Shown here: positions 35,117 through 44,503 of the stretch, one piece after another
Layout of the letters: every line of letters begins with the position of its first letter
How positions within the stretch are numbered: the stretch's first letter is position 1
Assembly (NCBI RefSeq): GCF_000378945.1
Contig: NZ_KB900539.1
Location: forward strand, 2,561,234 to 2,625,233
DNA length: 64,000 nucleotides
Direction: 5' to 3'
Origin: Methyloversatilis universalis EHg5
Lineage (GTDB): Bacteria; Pseudomonadota; Gammaproteobacteria; Burkholderiales; Rhodocyclaceae
The notes under the pieces: model-generated
Database searches by the model: none
Seen by the model: only the letters and a program-made list of their open reading frames with translations
What the model was told of the DNA's origin: nothing
Program-made: the position numbers and the translations under genes

Positions 35117-36166
35117 TCAGCGTACCGGCATGGGCTGTCCGCCCGGCAGCGCGTCCACTTCGTCAGCGACGAAGCGCCCGTCCGGTGCGATGCGCCCGGT
35201 CATGCGTACGCGGCGCACCTCCAGCGCCTCGCTGGCGACAATGCCGCGCAGACGGGCGGACGGACTGCCCACCACCTGCAGCCCGCAGCCATTGAGCGAA
35301 CCGTCATCCAGTCGCCCGCTGACCAGCGCTTCCAGCACCACGTTGCCCACCCGGTCGGCAAAGCGCAGCGAGGGATCCATGCGGGTTTCCCGGATGCGCA
35401 GCACCCGGCCGTCCCAGTGGCCGCGCGCCAGCAGCTGCCGTGTCGGCGACTCGGCCGATTCATCCAGCGTGCCCTGAACCGGCAGCCCGTCGATGCCCAG
35501 CACGTCGTGGTCGTGGCTGACGTCGCCGATCACGCTGGCAAGATCCAGCGCCGGCGCGCGTTCGATGCGCGAGGCGTGCACCCTGCCGCCGGGCGCACGC
35601 ATGCCGCTCACCTTGACCATATCGCCCGGCTGCAGCGGACGACCGCCGTCATCCACCCGCGCATCCGGCAGCAGCAGCACCGGCTGGCCCATCACCTCGA
35701 ACCCGCCGTCTTCACGGCGCGCACTCAGCGGACCTTCGAGCAGTTGCACGATGCCGATGTCGCGCGCGATCAGTGCGTCGCCCACCCGTTCGGCCTCGAT
35801 CGAAACGAACTGCCCGACCGCCAGCGCCGCCGTGCCGGCCGGCCGGCCGTTCTCGCTGACCGTCGCTGAGCGGTCGTACTGCAGGCGCAGGCCATTGACG
35901 CAGATGGAACCGAAACCGGTCACCACACCCACCACGCCGACACGAGCGGCGGGCGCGCGACGGGCACCGGTACCGCCAATGCCATCGGCCAGCGGGGCAC
36001 CGGTTCCACCGATGCCCCCCGCGTCTCCGGGGCCGTGCCCGGTGCCGCCGACGCCCCCCGCTTCGGCATGCCGGTCCGGCACGCCCTGGCCCGGGTCGAT
36101 GCACACGGGCGCGGCCTGTGCCGCCATGGCGGCACACAGGCAAAACAGGGCAGCAATCAGACGCAC
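35117..36166 (-). CDS. DUF5666 protein, copy B (short form)
   Basis: A 349-residue exported protein paralogous to 32393-34153. It has a signal peptide, a short GGTG-repeat stretch (residues 38-68) and the DUF5666 repeats (GVVTGFGSICVNGLRLQYD; LAVGQFVSIEA; PGDMVKVSGMR; EVRRVRMTGRI). It lacks the long charged tail of copy A. It begins directly at the stop of DUF6502 copy B, so the two are coupled. Confidence 0.78.
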   Translation of the reverse strand: MRLIAALFCLCAAMAAQAAPVCIDPGQGVPDRHAEAGGVGGTGHGPGDAGGIGGTGAPLADGIGGTGARRAPAARVGVVGVVTGFGSICVNGLRLQYDRSATVSENGRPAGTAALAVGQFVSIEAERVGDALIARDIGIVQLLEGPLSARREDGGFEVMGQPVLLLPDARVDDGGRPLQPGDMVKVSGMRAPGGRVHASRIERAPALDLASVIGDVSHDHDVLGIDGLPVQGTLDESAESPTRQLLARGHWDGRVLRIRETRMDPSLRFADRVGNVVLEALVSGRLDDGSLNGCGLQVVGSPSARLRGIVASEALEVRRVRMTGRIAPDGRFVADEVDALPGGQPMPVR

Positions 36167-36991
36167 TTACCGGGACTCCTCTGACCTTTCATCATCGGCG
36201 TAGAAATAGACGCCGAAGGTGAAGCGCCTGTTAACGGCATCACCATCGGCTGCGGGCGTATCGTCCTTCACTTCGCCATTGAGGGCCTGCAGCGCGCTCA
36301 TGCCCAGATCCGAAGCGCGCGCGCGCAGCGCGTCGACCTCGGAGACCGACAGGCCGCGGTAGTGCACGCTGCGCTCGAACCACGGATCGCTGCGGCCCAG
36401 CGTGTTCTCCACCGCCGCCATCGCATGGTCACCGACATGCAGCGCGAGATAGCTCAGTTTTTCCTCGAACCCTTCCTGCGGCACGAAAGCAGCCGCATTC
36501 AGCACCACCTCGTCCCGCTCGGTGAGCCGGGCCACGCCCAGGCGCAGCCACTCGTCGAGTACCGGGCGTGCCCGGATGTCCTTGCTCACCGTGGCCACCA
36601 GTGCGTCGAAGGACAGATCGCCGCCAGCGCTGGCCAGCCGGGGCAGCGGGCGCGGCTGGCCGTGCTCGTCCACCCACGGCGCACGGCGGGTCCACAGGCT
36701 CACCAGCTGGGCGCCCAGCGATACGGTGCGTGGCAGGCCGGCGTGCGCGCTGGGCAGGTTGCGCAGGCGTTTCACGTCCTTGCGGTGAACGCCGGTCAGC
36801 AGACTTACGCGACTGTCGGTCACCGGCTTGCCGGCGTCACTTTCTTCAAGCGCGACCTGCACGAACACGCGCTTCAGCAGTTCAACGGCCAGCGGCAACG
36901 TGACGCCGCGGGCCAGCATCAGTCTCACCACCGGACGCAGCACGGTGCGCAGAGTCCGGGTCAGGGCATCGGGAATGGAAGGATCAGTCAT
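36167..36991 (-). CDS. DUF6502 family protein, copy B
   Basis: A 274-residue paralogue of the 34156 gene, same length and near-identical in the core (RPVVRLMLARGVTLPLAVELLKRVFVQVALEE; DSRVSLLTGVHRKDVKRLRN; RPVLDEWLRLGVA). The helix-turn-helix-like segment is conserved. It starts at the ATG at 36991 and abuts DUF5666 copy B. The pair B and pair A lie in tandem, so the module was duplicated as a unit. Confidence 0.75.
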   Translation of the reverse strand: MTDPSIPDALTRTLRTVLRPVVRLMLARGVTLPLAVELLKRVFVQVALEESDAGKPVTDSRVSLLTGVHRKDVKRLRNLPSAHAGLPRTVSLGAQLVSLWTRRAPWVDEHGQPRPLPRLASAGGDLSFDALVATVSKDIRARPVLDEWLRLGVARLTERDEVVLNAAAFVPQEGFEEKLSYLALHVGDHAMAAVENTLGRSDPWFERSVHYRGLSVSEVDALRARASDLGMSALQALNGEVKDDTPAADGDAVNRRFTFGVYFYADDERSEESR

Positions 36992-37014
36992 GGGCAGCGC
37001 AGAAACGAATCCGA

Positions 37015-37027
37015 GAAAGTATCCCAC
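37015..37027 (-). promoter_or_regulatory. GTGGGATACTTTC motif upstream of DUF6502 copy B
   Basis: Same 13-base motif as before copy A, 23 bases before the ATG, with GATACT in the -10 position. Sequence around it differs, so the motif is conserved against a diverged background. Confidence 0.55.
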
Positions 37028-37096
37028 ACCGGGCGCATTACGGAGTGCGAATCATTCTTATCGGCAAACCGGGGAATAAACCGTTCCGCACGTCGG

Positions 37097-37116
37097 GCAC
37101 CGGCAACGGCCGGTGC
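37097..37116. terminator. Hairpin at the 3' end of the polyketide operon
   Basis: GCACCGGC and GCCGGTGC pair around four bases, 24 bases past the stop of the last operon gene. There is no T-run, so it may need Rho, or it may protect the long mRNA. Confidence 0.5.
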
Positions 37117-37139
37117 CGCGTGATGGCGGGCGACAGGGT

Positions 37140-37853
37140 TCAGCAGATGGACACGGTGCGTGTCCTGACCCCGGCGATGTCGCACACCGCATGCTCTATA
37201 TGGCAGGGCGGAACCGTATCGCCCAGGGTACACACCGCCAGCACATGCTGCGGGAAGGCCTGGCAGCGCAATACGTGCTCGACCACGCCGGCACCGTCGA
37301 GCTGCAGCGGAAAGGCAGACGACGCCAGCGACAGCGCGTCGAAACTGTGCGACAGCCCCTCGCCGGTGGCTTTCACATAGGCTTCCTTGGCCGTCCAGTG
37401 GATCAGGAAGGACAGCACGGGATTGCGTTCGGCCAGCACCCGGCTGCATTCCTCTCCGGTCAACGCCACATTCATGACGCGCCAGACATCCGCGCGGGGC
37501 GGACGCGACTCGATATCCACCCCGACCGGCGCCTGGTCGTATACGGCCAGCGCCGCAAAGCCGGAACAATGGCTCAGATTCACGTGCAGCGAGCCGTCTG
37601 TCAGTTCCGGCTTGCCGTTCGGTCCGGTCCGGAAGGCCGGGGCATGGCCGAGCAGTTCGCGCAGCACGAGGCGCTGCAGGGCGTGGGCGAGCACGAAGGC
37701 GTCGCGCCCCGGCGGGTGCAGCATGCGACGGGCGCGGCGTCGCTCTTCGGGCAGCAGCACCGCCTGTTCGAGCTGCCGCAGCCGTTCGGCACCGTGCTCC
37801 TCCACCGACGCGACGAACACCCGGACCCGGCCTGCGGCGCCCGCGGCCGTCAC
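37140..37853 (-). CDS. 4'-phosphopantetheinyl transferase (Sfp/EntD-like)
   Basis: A 237-residue enzyme, last of the operon. It loads phosphopantetheine onto the carrier domains. The magnesium and CoA motifs are VGVDIES and WTAKEAYVKATGEG; the N-terminal half has the NLSHCSG segment. I took the GTG at 37853, one base after the thioesterase stop; an in-frame ATG at 37973 would overlap that gene by 119 bases. It should activate all four carrier sites of this cluster. Confidence 0.88.
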   Translation of the reverse strand: MTAAGAAGRVRVFVASVEEHGAERLRQLEQAVLLPEERRRARRMLHPPGRDAFVLAHALQRLVLRELLGHAPAFRTGPNGKPELTDGSLHVNLSHCSGFAALAVYDQAPVGVDIESRPPRADVWRVMNVALTGEECSRVLAERNPVLSFLIHWTAKEAYVKATGEGLSHSFDALSLASSAFPLQLDGAGVVEHVLRCQAFPQHVLAVCTLGDTVPPCHIEHAVCDIAGVRTRTVSIC

Positions 37854-37854
37854 T

Positions 37855-38622
37855 TCAGGCAGCCTCGCTGCGCCGGGCACGCCCGGCCAGTGTGCACAGA
37901 AGTTCAACGATGGCCGGCCGGTCCTCTTCGACGAAGAAATGACCGCCAGGGAACATGTGCAGCGAAAATTCACCGGAAAACTCCGGCTGCCAGGCGAGCA
38001 GACCTTCCATCGGCACGCGTCCGTCGTCGAAACCGCCGGCCACCGTCACGTCGATGTCCAGCGGCGCGGCCGGCCGGTGCGTGTGTGACGCGATCAGTTC
38101 CAGATCGCCTTGCAGCACCGGCAGCATCATGTCGATCACGGCGTCGTTGTGCAGCACGCTGTCCGGTGTCCCGCCCAGATCGCGCAGATAGTCGATCAGG
38201 TCACCGCGGCTGAAGCGCGGCAGGCCGAAAGCGCTGGGCCGCGACGGCGCGATGCGGCCGGTCAGCAGCGCGGTGGCCGGCTGAGCGCGCCCGTGGGCGC
38301 GCAGCGCACGCAGCAGTTCGAATGAAATCAGTGCGCCCAGACTGTGACCGAACACCAGATCGGGCTGCACGCCCTGTGCGTGCAGCGTATGGGCCAGGCC
38401 CTGCGCCAGCGCCACCAGCGACGGCGGCAAGGGCTGACCGAAACAGCGGCCACGACCGGGCAGCTCGAGCGCCCACAGCGAAATCCGACCCTCCAGCAGC
38501 GGCTTCCAGGCAAAGAAGGACTGCGCGCTGCCGCCGGCATAGGGCACCGCCAGCACCGACGGCGCGCGCGGGCCGCCGTCGCAGATGCGGACGACGCTGC
38601 CGCAGCCCGGCTCAGACTGCAT
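37855..38622 (-). CDS. Type II thioesterase (GrsT-like)
   Basis: A 255-residue alpha/beta hydrolase with the motif FGHSLGA (Ser94) and the late His in FPGGHFF. Editing thioesterases of this kind clear wrong acyl groups from carrier proteins, and they can also release products. Opening PYAGGSAQSFFAWKPLL is characteristic. It overlaps the FAAL gene by 11 bases. Confidence 0.9.
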   Translation of the reverse strand: MQSEPGCGSVVRICDGGPRAPSVLAVPYAGGSAQSFFAWKPLLEGRISLWALELPGRGRCFGQPLPPSLVALAQGLAHTLHAQGVQPDLVFGHSLGALISFELLRALRAHGRAQPATALLTGRIAPSRPSAFGLPRFSRGDLIDYLRDLGGTPDSVLHNDAVIDMMLPVLQGDLELIASHTHRPAAPLDIDVTVAGGFDDGRVPMEGLLAWQPEFSGEFSLHMFPGGHFFVEEDRPAIVELLCTLAGRARRSEAA

Positions 38623-40396
38623 CGGACACCGCCAGCGGCTGCAGCAGATCCAGCCCGTCCTGCTGGTAGAGCTGCTTCATCAGGCTGCGCTGCACCTTGC
38701 CGCTGGTGGTCTTGCGCAGCGTGGCCGGCGCGATGAACACGATGTCCGCGATCGCGACACCATGCTCTTCCGACACCGCGCGGCGCACCTGCATGCGCAG
38801 CGCCTTCTCGATGTCGGGCAGTGCCCGCTTCAGTTCGCGGTCGGCTTCGACCACCGCCACCAGCCGGCGCTGCTCGCCCCGCTCGTCCTCGAACACCGCG
38901 CAGCTCTGCGGCTTGATCAGCGGATGCGACTCGACGATGGTGTATTCGACATCTTCCGGATGCAGGTTGCGGCCATCGACGATGAGCAGATCCTTCATCC
39001 GCCCGCATATATATATGTGGCCATCATTGGCACCGATGAAGCCGATGTCGCCGGTACGCATGTAGCGGCAGCCGGGTTCGTCGGCTATCTCGGCGGCGAA
39101 GGTGGCCGCGCTCTGTTCCGGCAGTTGCCAGTAGCCCAGCGCATTGGTGGCACCGGACACCCAGATCTCGCCCAGGCTGTCGGCCTCCAGCCGCTCGCCG
39201 CTGGCCGGATCGACGATGGCGATATCGATTTCCTGCGACGGCAGGCCGCAGCCGACCACGATGCGGCCGGTGCCGCCGAGATCGTCCCTCACCCGCCGTT
39301 CCGACTCGGCCGCCCGGGCATCGATGCTGCGCAGGCGCGGCAGTTCGGACACCGGACCGCCGGACACGAACAGCGTGGCTTCGGCCAGGCCGTAGCAGGG
39401 CAGCATGGTGGCCGGCCGGTAGCCGAGCGGCCCGAAGGTGGCGGCGAAGCGCTCCAGCGTGCTCGCGCGCACCACGTCGGCGCCGTTCAGCGCGATGCGC
39501 CAGCTCGACAGGTCGCAGCCTTCCAGCCGGCCCGGCTGCCAGCGCTGTGCCGCCAGTTCGTAGGCGAAGTTCGGTCCGCCGGCCAGCACCGCGCGGTAGC
39601 GGGAAACCGCATCCAGCCAGATCAGCGGCTGGCGCACGAAGGTGTTCGGCCCCATCAGCACCGTTTCGTTGCCCAGCATGATGGGCAGCAACTGGCCCAG
39701 GATGAGCCCCATGTCGTGGTGATGCGGCTGCCAGAACACGGTGTTGGACGTGTGATCCAGCTCCCAGGCGTTGCGCATCATGCGCAGATTGGTGGTGATG
39801 TTGCGCTGGCTCACCATGACGCCCTTCGGATGCGAGGTCGAGCCGGAGGTGTACTGCAGGAAGGCGATGCGGTCATCGGCCGGCGGCGGCAGGACGGCCG
39901 CGACTTCAGCTTCGTCGCGCAGCGTGTCGGTGGCCAGCCAGGCCAGCGGCAGGTCGGCATCGACCGCCAGGATGTCGCGCAGCCCCTCTTCCAGTGCGGC
40001 CACCGTCAGCACCTGCCGGCAGCCGCAGTCGCGCAGGATGCGCAGGCAGCGGTCCACCCGCCGCCGGCTCGGCAGATTGAGCGGCACCGCGATGCGGCCG
40101 GCCAGCAGGCAGCCGAGGAAAGCCACGATGAAATCCAGACCGGCCGGATAGAACAGCGCGATGCGGTCACCGGTCTCGCCCTGCCCGGCCAGCTCCGCCG
40201 CGATCACGCTGCTGCGTCGCCAGGCGTCGCCATAGGTGAGTACGTCCTCCTCCCGCCCCTGTTCGTCGAGGAAGCGGAACAGCACGCGCTCGGGATGCTG
40301 GCGGGCGCGGCGGAGCAGAATGTCGGCAACCGACAGCGCGGACACCTCGTCATACAGCGCAGCGGCCAGGGCATCGGTATCGATGCGGGCGTACAT
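38612..40396 (-). CDS. Fatty acyl-AMP ligase (FAAL)
   Basis: A 594-residue adenylate-forming enzyme. P-loop-like motif LQYTSGSTSHPKGVMVS, then WQPHHHDMGLILGQLLP and MLPCYGLAEATLF, which mark FAALs rather than CoA ligases. It should activate a fatty acid as acyl-AMP and pass it to an ACP, giving the starter of the polyketide. The C-terminal domain has YMRTGDIGF and the lysine segment TTSGKVQRS. It lies two bases after the ACP gene, its likely partner. Confidence 0.92.
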   Translation of the reverse strand: MYARIDTDALAAALYDEVSALSVADILLRRARQHPERVLFRFLDEQGREEDVLTYGDAWRRSSVIAAELAGQGETGDRIALFYPAGLDFIVAFLGCLLAGRIAVPLNLPSRRRVDRCLRILRDCGCRQVLTVAALEEGLRDILAVDADLPLAWLATDTLRDEAEVAAVLPPPADDRIAFLQYTSGSTSHPKGVMVSQRNITTNLRMMRNAWELDHTSNTVFWQPHHHDMGLILGQLLPIMLGNETVLMGPNTFVRQPLIWLDAVSRYRAVLAGGPNFAYELAAQRWQPGRLEGCDLSSWRIALNGADVVRASTLERFAATFGPLGYRPATMLPCYGLAEATLFVSGGPVSELPRLRSIDARAAESERRVRDDLGGTGRIVVGCGLPSQEIDIAIVDPASGERLEADSLGEIWVSGATNALGYWQLPEQSAATFAAEIADEPGCRYMRTGDIGFIGANDGHIYICGRMKDLLIVDGRNLHPEDVEYTIVESHPLIKPQSCAVFEDERGEQRRLVAVVEADRELKRALPDIEKALRMQVRRAVSEEHGVAIADIVFIAPATLRKTTSGKVQRSLMKQLYQQDGLDLLQPLAVSDAV

Positions 40397-40398
40397 GG

Positions 40399-40653
40399 TC
40401 AGACTCCGGCGGTGGCTGCGCGCTGCGCAACCGCCACCGACAGTTCGCCCACGGTCGGGTACTGGAACACCAGCGCCGGCGGCAGCGTCACGCCGTAGCG
40501 GTCTTCCAGCGAGCCGACCAGATCCACCGCCTGCATCGACCCCAGGCCATAGCTGCCCAGGTTCTCGTCGGGCTCGATGTCGTGCGCCGGCACGCCGGTA
40601 CGGTCGGCGATGAAGGCGGTGATGAAGTCGGCGATGTCGTGTTCGATGCTCAT
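40399..40653 (-). CDS. Acyl carrier protein
   Basis: An 84-residue discrete ACP with GLGSMQAVDL, so phosphopantetheine goes on Ser39. Acidic N-terminal helix and LPPALVFQYPTVGELS helix III are typical of PKS carrier proteins. Placed between acyltransferase and FAAL, it probably receives the fatty-acid starter. It overlaps the acyltransferase gene by four bases. Confidence 0.93.
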   Translation of the reverse strand: MSIEHDIADFITAFIADRTGVPAHDIEPDENLGSYGLGSMQAVDLVGSLEDRYGVTLPPALVFQYPTVGELSVAVAQRAATAGV

Positions 40654-41792
40654 GGGTGTCGTCCGTGCAGGTGTGAAGACGGGTCGGCGTGCTGCGCGGA
40701 CGCGGCAGCCGGAATCAGGGTTTCGAGTGCCTGGCGTATCTGCCGGCGCAGCGCACGCGGCGTGGCGGCCGGTTCGAGCGGCGGCCAGCCGGCGATGCCC
40801 GCCCCGCGCGACCACAGCGCCGCCCAGTCGGCCACGCCCGGGGCGGGCTGCCGGTAAAGCGCGTACAGCGTCGCAGCCAGCGTCGCGTGGGGGCCGCTCA
40901 GCGGCGGCGGTGCGAACTCGGGCCAGTGCGTGATGGCAACCGGCGCCGCCGACGGCCGCCAGCCGGCGCGGATCTCTTCGATCATCGGCGCGAGCACCGG
41001 CGCCGGGCCGATCTCGACGAATTCGGTCACGCCGGCGTCGAGCATGGCGTGCACCGACTGCATCCAGCGCACCGGGCTGTACAGGTGGGCGGCCATCACG
41101 TCGGCGATCTGCGCGTCGTGCGGCCGCGCGGTCACGTTGGCCACCACCGGGATGCGCGGCGGCTGGAAAGGGGTTTCGCGCAGCGCCTGCGCGAACTCGG
41201 CCGCTGCCGGCCGCATGTGCCGCGAATGGAAGGCGCCGCTGACGCGCAGGCGCACCGCCCGCGTACCCGCCTCGCGGCAGCGCTCGACGAAGGCGTCGAT
41301 CTCGGCCGAAAGGCCGGCGACGATGGTCTGGGTCGGGCTGTTTTCGTTGGCGATCTCCAGCCCCGCGATGCCGATGCGCGCGATCAGCGCCTCGACCTGA
41401 TCGCGGTCCGGCCCGATCACGGCGGCCATCGCACCGTCGCGGATGGCGGCCATGATGCGGGCACGGCGGTCGACCAGGCGCAGCGCGTCGATGAAGTCGA
41501 GCGCACCGGCCGCCGCCAGCGCAACGAATTCGCCGATGCTGTGCCCCGCCAGCATGGCCGGTGCGCCGTGCCGGTGCTCATGATCGAGATAGCCGAGATA
41601 GCCGGTCACGAACAGCGCCGGCTGCGTGTAGCGGGTGTCGATCAGGCGGTCGGCGCCGTCGGTGCACAGATCGAGCAGGCTGTAGCCGAGCATCGCATCG
41701 GCCTGTTCGACCAGCCGCGGATAGCGCTCGAACAGTTCGACACCCATGCCCTTGCGCTGCGCACCCTGGCCCGGGAAGACGACGGCCTTCAT
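40650..41792 (-). CDS. Stand-alone malonyl-CoA acyltransferase (trans-AT)
   Basis: A 380-residue acyltransferase. GQGAQRKGMG opens it, the nucleophile is Ser85 in GHSIGE and His190 lies in GAFHSRHM. Since no KS-containing protein here has its own AT, this enzyme should load malonyl units in trans. About 80 extra C-terminal residues (from around 300) are Ala/Arg-rich and unassigned. It overlaps both neighbours by four bases. Confidence 0.92.
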   Translation of the reverse strand: MKAVVFPGQGAQRKGMGVELFERYPRLVEQADAMLGYSLLDLCTDGADRLIDTRYTQPALFVTGYLGYLDHEHRHGAPAMLAGHSIGEFVALAAAGALDFIDALRLVDRRARIMAAIRDGAMAAVIGPDRDQVEALIARIGIAGLEIANENSPTQTIVAGLSAEIDAFVERCREAGTRAVRLRVSGAFHSRHMRPAAAEFAQALRETPFQPPRIPVVANVTARPHDAQIADVMAAHLYSPVRWMQSVHAMLDAGVTEFVEIGPAPVLAPMIEEIRAGWRPSAAPVAITHWPEFAPPPLSGPHATLAATLYALYRQPAPGVADWAALWSRGAGIAGWPPLEPAATPRALRRQIRQALETLIPAAASAQHADPSSHLHGRHP

Positions 41793-44503
41793 GACTGCAG
41801 CTCCGCAGCGGCGACCGCAGGCGCAGACAGCCAGCGCGCCTCGCGCAGTTCGAGGCCGTCGATCCGGAGCAGCGTGCGACCGCCCGCCTCGCCGAACAGG
41901 CTGATCCGTCCGCTGTCGCTGTCCACCGTCACCCGCAGTCGCTGCGGGCCGCCAGCCGGCAGCGCCGCCCAGCTCACCCGCGCGGCGCGGTAAGGCAGCA
42001 GCGGCGCGCGGGCCTGATCGCGGAACGGCGCCTGGAGTGCGCGCACGACCGCTATGGTCCAGTGCATCCAGAGGCCGGCCGGGTCGAGCGGCGGCGGGTC
42101 GACATCGAGATCGAAGCTGCGTGCATCGCCGGCGACGGGGGCGTCAGCCGCGCCCTTCAGCGCGTCGGCGCCCGCCTCGATGCGCGCCACACGCAGCAGC
42201 GTGCGCGCGCCCGCTTCCGCGACGGTGCGGTAGCGAAGTCCATGACCATCGAATCCTGCTGCTAGCCGCCGGTCTTCGGCCGATGCCGCGGCCCAGGCGA
42301 CATCGACAAAACTGACCGCATGCGCGGCCGCATGGGCCGGCCAGGGCAGCAGCGTGGGCAGGCAGCGCGGCGGCGCTCCGAACAGGGCGGCCCACGGCGC
42401 GCGCAGCGCAGCGATGTCGTACGGCGTGTCCGCCGGCCCGGCTGCCGTCGCTGGCGCAGCGCTGCGGAACCACACGCGATCGCGCCGGAACGGCAGCGTG
42501 GGCAGCGGCACGCGCGGTGCGCGGTCGGCCGCACGACGCAGCGACAGCGCTTCGCTCAGCGCGGGCAGCGCCAGCTGCGCCCGCAGCCAGCCGGTCACCT
42601 GGGCCGCGTCCTGCCAGTCCGGCGCCGGCACTTGTGCGCCCGGTTCGCGCGCACTCTGCGCTGCGACCACCTGCGTCGCCTGCCCGTCGCACAGCCAGGC
42701 CACCAGCTGCAGCGCCAGTTCGCTCATGTCAGCCGCAACCACGGCCAGCCGGTACGACTGCAGGTCGCGCCCGGAGAACAGCGAATCGGCCAGCGCACGC
42801 AGCGTGGGCGCCAGCACATGCCGCGGCAGCGTGGCGCGGGCCTGCAGACGGTCTGGCGACGCCGGCGCCGGCAGCGCCTCGCTCAGCGCAGCGGCGACTT
42901 CGCCCCAGCTCATGCAGTCGCGCAGATCGAGCCCCACGCGGTCGATGCCCAGACCCTGCGCCGCCGCATGCGCGGCGCGCGCCATCGTGTCCGCAGAGAC
43001 GCCAAGCGCCGGCCACGGTGCGTCGAAGTCGAGCGCGCCGCTGGCCTGCTGCAGTGCGCGCAGTACCTGCGGCGACACGCCCGGATGCAGGTAGTCGAAC
43101 AGCTGCGCCGCACGCGCACGCAGCGTGTCGGCGTCTCTCGCCGACAGCAGCACGATGTCGACCTCGCCCGGTCGAGCCGGCCATGCAGGGGCCGGCTGTG
43201 CCTGCAGCACGATGTGCGCATTGACGCCGCCAAAGCCGAAGGAACTGACGCCGGCCACGCGCGGCCCATCGCCCCAGGCCTGCGGAGCGGCGGCGATGCG
43301 CAGCGGCGAGCCGCTCAGTTCGAGCTGCGGATTGGCCTGCGCGAAGGCCGGATGACCCGGAATCAGCCCGTGCCGCAGCGCGAGCACGGTCTTGATCAGA
43401 CCGGCGATGCCGGCCGCCGCTTCGAGGTGGCCGATGCGCGCCTTCAGCGCACCCAGCCGGATGTCGCCCTCGGGCACGCAGCCCGGATCGGCCGCGCGGC
43501 ACTGGCGCAGCGCCTCGTTCAGCCCGGCAATCTCTATCGGGTCGCCGAGCGGCGTACCGGTGCCGTGGGTTTCGACATGGGACAGATGGCGCACCGCCGG
43601 CCCGGCGGCCTGCCAGGCCGCCGCGACCACCTCGGCCTGCCCCTTGAAGCTGGGCGCGGTCAGGCTGTGCGCGCGACCGCCGTGATTTTCGGCCGAGGCG
43701 AGGATGCAGGCGTGGATGAAGTCGCCGTCGCGCAGCGCGTCGTCCAGGCGTTTGAGCACCACCACGCCGACGCCCTCGCCGCGCACATAGCCATCGGCTT
43801 CGGCGTCGAAGGGCCGGCAGCGACCGGAGGTGCTGAGCATGCCCGCCTGGCTGAAAGCCACATGCAGTTCAGGGCTCAGCATCAGGCTTACGCCGCCGGC
43901 CAGCGCCAGTTCGCACTGGCCGAGGCGCAGCTGTTCGATGGCGCGATGCACCGCCACCAGCGAACCCGAGCAGGCGGTATCCACCACCTGGCTGGGACCG
44001 CGCAGGTTCAGCACATAGGACAGCCGGTTGGCGACCAGCGTGAGCGCCATGCCGGTCGCCCGGTAGGCGTCGTTGTCGCAGTGCGCGGCGCGCATCAGCG
44101 TGGTGTACTCGGCATTGCCGACGCCGGCGAAAACGCCGACGCGCCGGCCCGACAGACTGCGTGGCGCGATGCCGGCGTCTTCCAGCGCGGTCCACGCCGA
44201 CTGCAGGAACAGCCTCTGCATCGGGTCCATCGCCTCGGCTTCGCGCGGCGCGATGCCGAAGTGGCGCAGGTCGAAGGCGTCCACGTCGTCGATGAAGCCA
44301 CCCACGTTGGAGTAGGCGGTGTTCGCCGCAGCGCCCGGTGCAGCGTGGCAGGCGCGCCAGTCCCAGCGCGACGCCGGCACTTCGGCAATCGCCGGCCGGT
44401 CAGCGAGCAGGCTGTCCCAGAAGCCGGCCGCGTCCGCTGCGCCGGGCAGACGCGCGGCCAGACCGACGATGGCGATCGCGCCCGGGGGCGGCAGCGGCTG
44501 CAT
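41789..44503 (-). CDS. PKS protein: ketosynthase with partial dehydratase-like tail
   Basis: A 904-residue protein. The KS (residues 8-450) has the full triad: Cys178 (VDTACSGSL), His in ETHGTGT and His in ARIGHLEAAAG. A post-KS linker reaches LPTLPFRRDRVWF (about 690). The last 200 residues resemble only the second half of a PKS dehydratase (DPAGLWMHWTIAVVRALQ; LLPYRAARVSW) and the HxxxGxxxxP motif is missing, so that part is likely non-catalytic. It has no ACP of its own. It starts with ATG overlapping the previous stop. Confidence 0.85.
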   Translation of the reverse strand: MQPLPPPGAIAIVGLAARLPGAADAAGFWDSLLADRPAIAEVPASRWDWRACHAAPGAAANTAYSNVGGFIDDVDAFDLRHFGIAPREAEAMDPMQRLFLQSAWTALEDAGIAPRSLSGRRVGVFAGVGNAEYTTLMRAAHCDNDAYRATGMALTLVANRLSYVLNLRGPSQVVDTACSGSLVAVHRAIEQLRLGQCELALAGGVSLMLSPELHVAFSQAGMLSTSGRCRPFDAEADGYVRGEGVGVVVLKRLDDALRDGDFIHACILASAENHGGRAHSLTAPSFKGQAEVVAAAWQAAGPAVRHLSHVETHGTGTPLGDPIEIAGLNEALRQCRAADPGCVPEGDIRLGALKARIGHLEAAAGIAGLIKTVLALRHGLIPGHPAFAQANPQLELSGSPLRIAAAPQAWGDGPRVAGVSSFGFGGVNAHIVLQAQPAPAWPARPGEVDIVLLSARDADTLRARAAQLFDYLHPGVSPQVLRALQQASGALDFDAPWPALGVSADTMARAAHAAAQGLGIDRVGLDLRDCMSWGEVAAALSEALPAPASPDRLQARATLPRHVLAPTLRALADSLFSGRDLQSYRLAVVAADMSELALQLVAWLCDGQATQVVAAQSAREPGAQVPAPDWQDAAQVTGWLRAQLALPALSEALSLRRAADRAPRVPLPTLPFRRDRVWFRSAAPATAAGPADTPYDIAALRAPWAALFGAPPRCLPTLLPWPAHAAAHAVSFVDVAWAAASAEDRRLAAGFDGHGLRYRTVAEAGARTLLRVARIEAGADALKGAADAPVAGDARSFDLDVDPPPLDPAGLWMHWTIAVVRALQAPFRDQARAPLLPYRAARVSWAALPAGGPQRLRVTVDSDSGRISLFGEAGGRTLLRIDGLELREARWLSAPAVAAAELQS

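Noticed and set aside
37854-37973. Longer PPTase starting at the ATG at 37973
   Set aside because: It would overlap the thioesterase by 119 bases and add residues that read as a shadow of that gene; the GTG after the thioesterase stop fits better.
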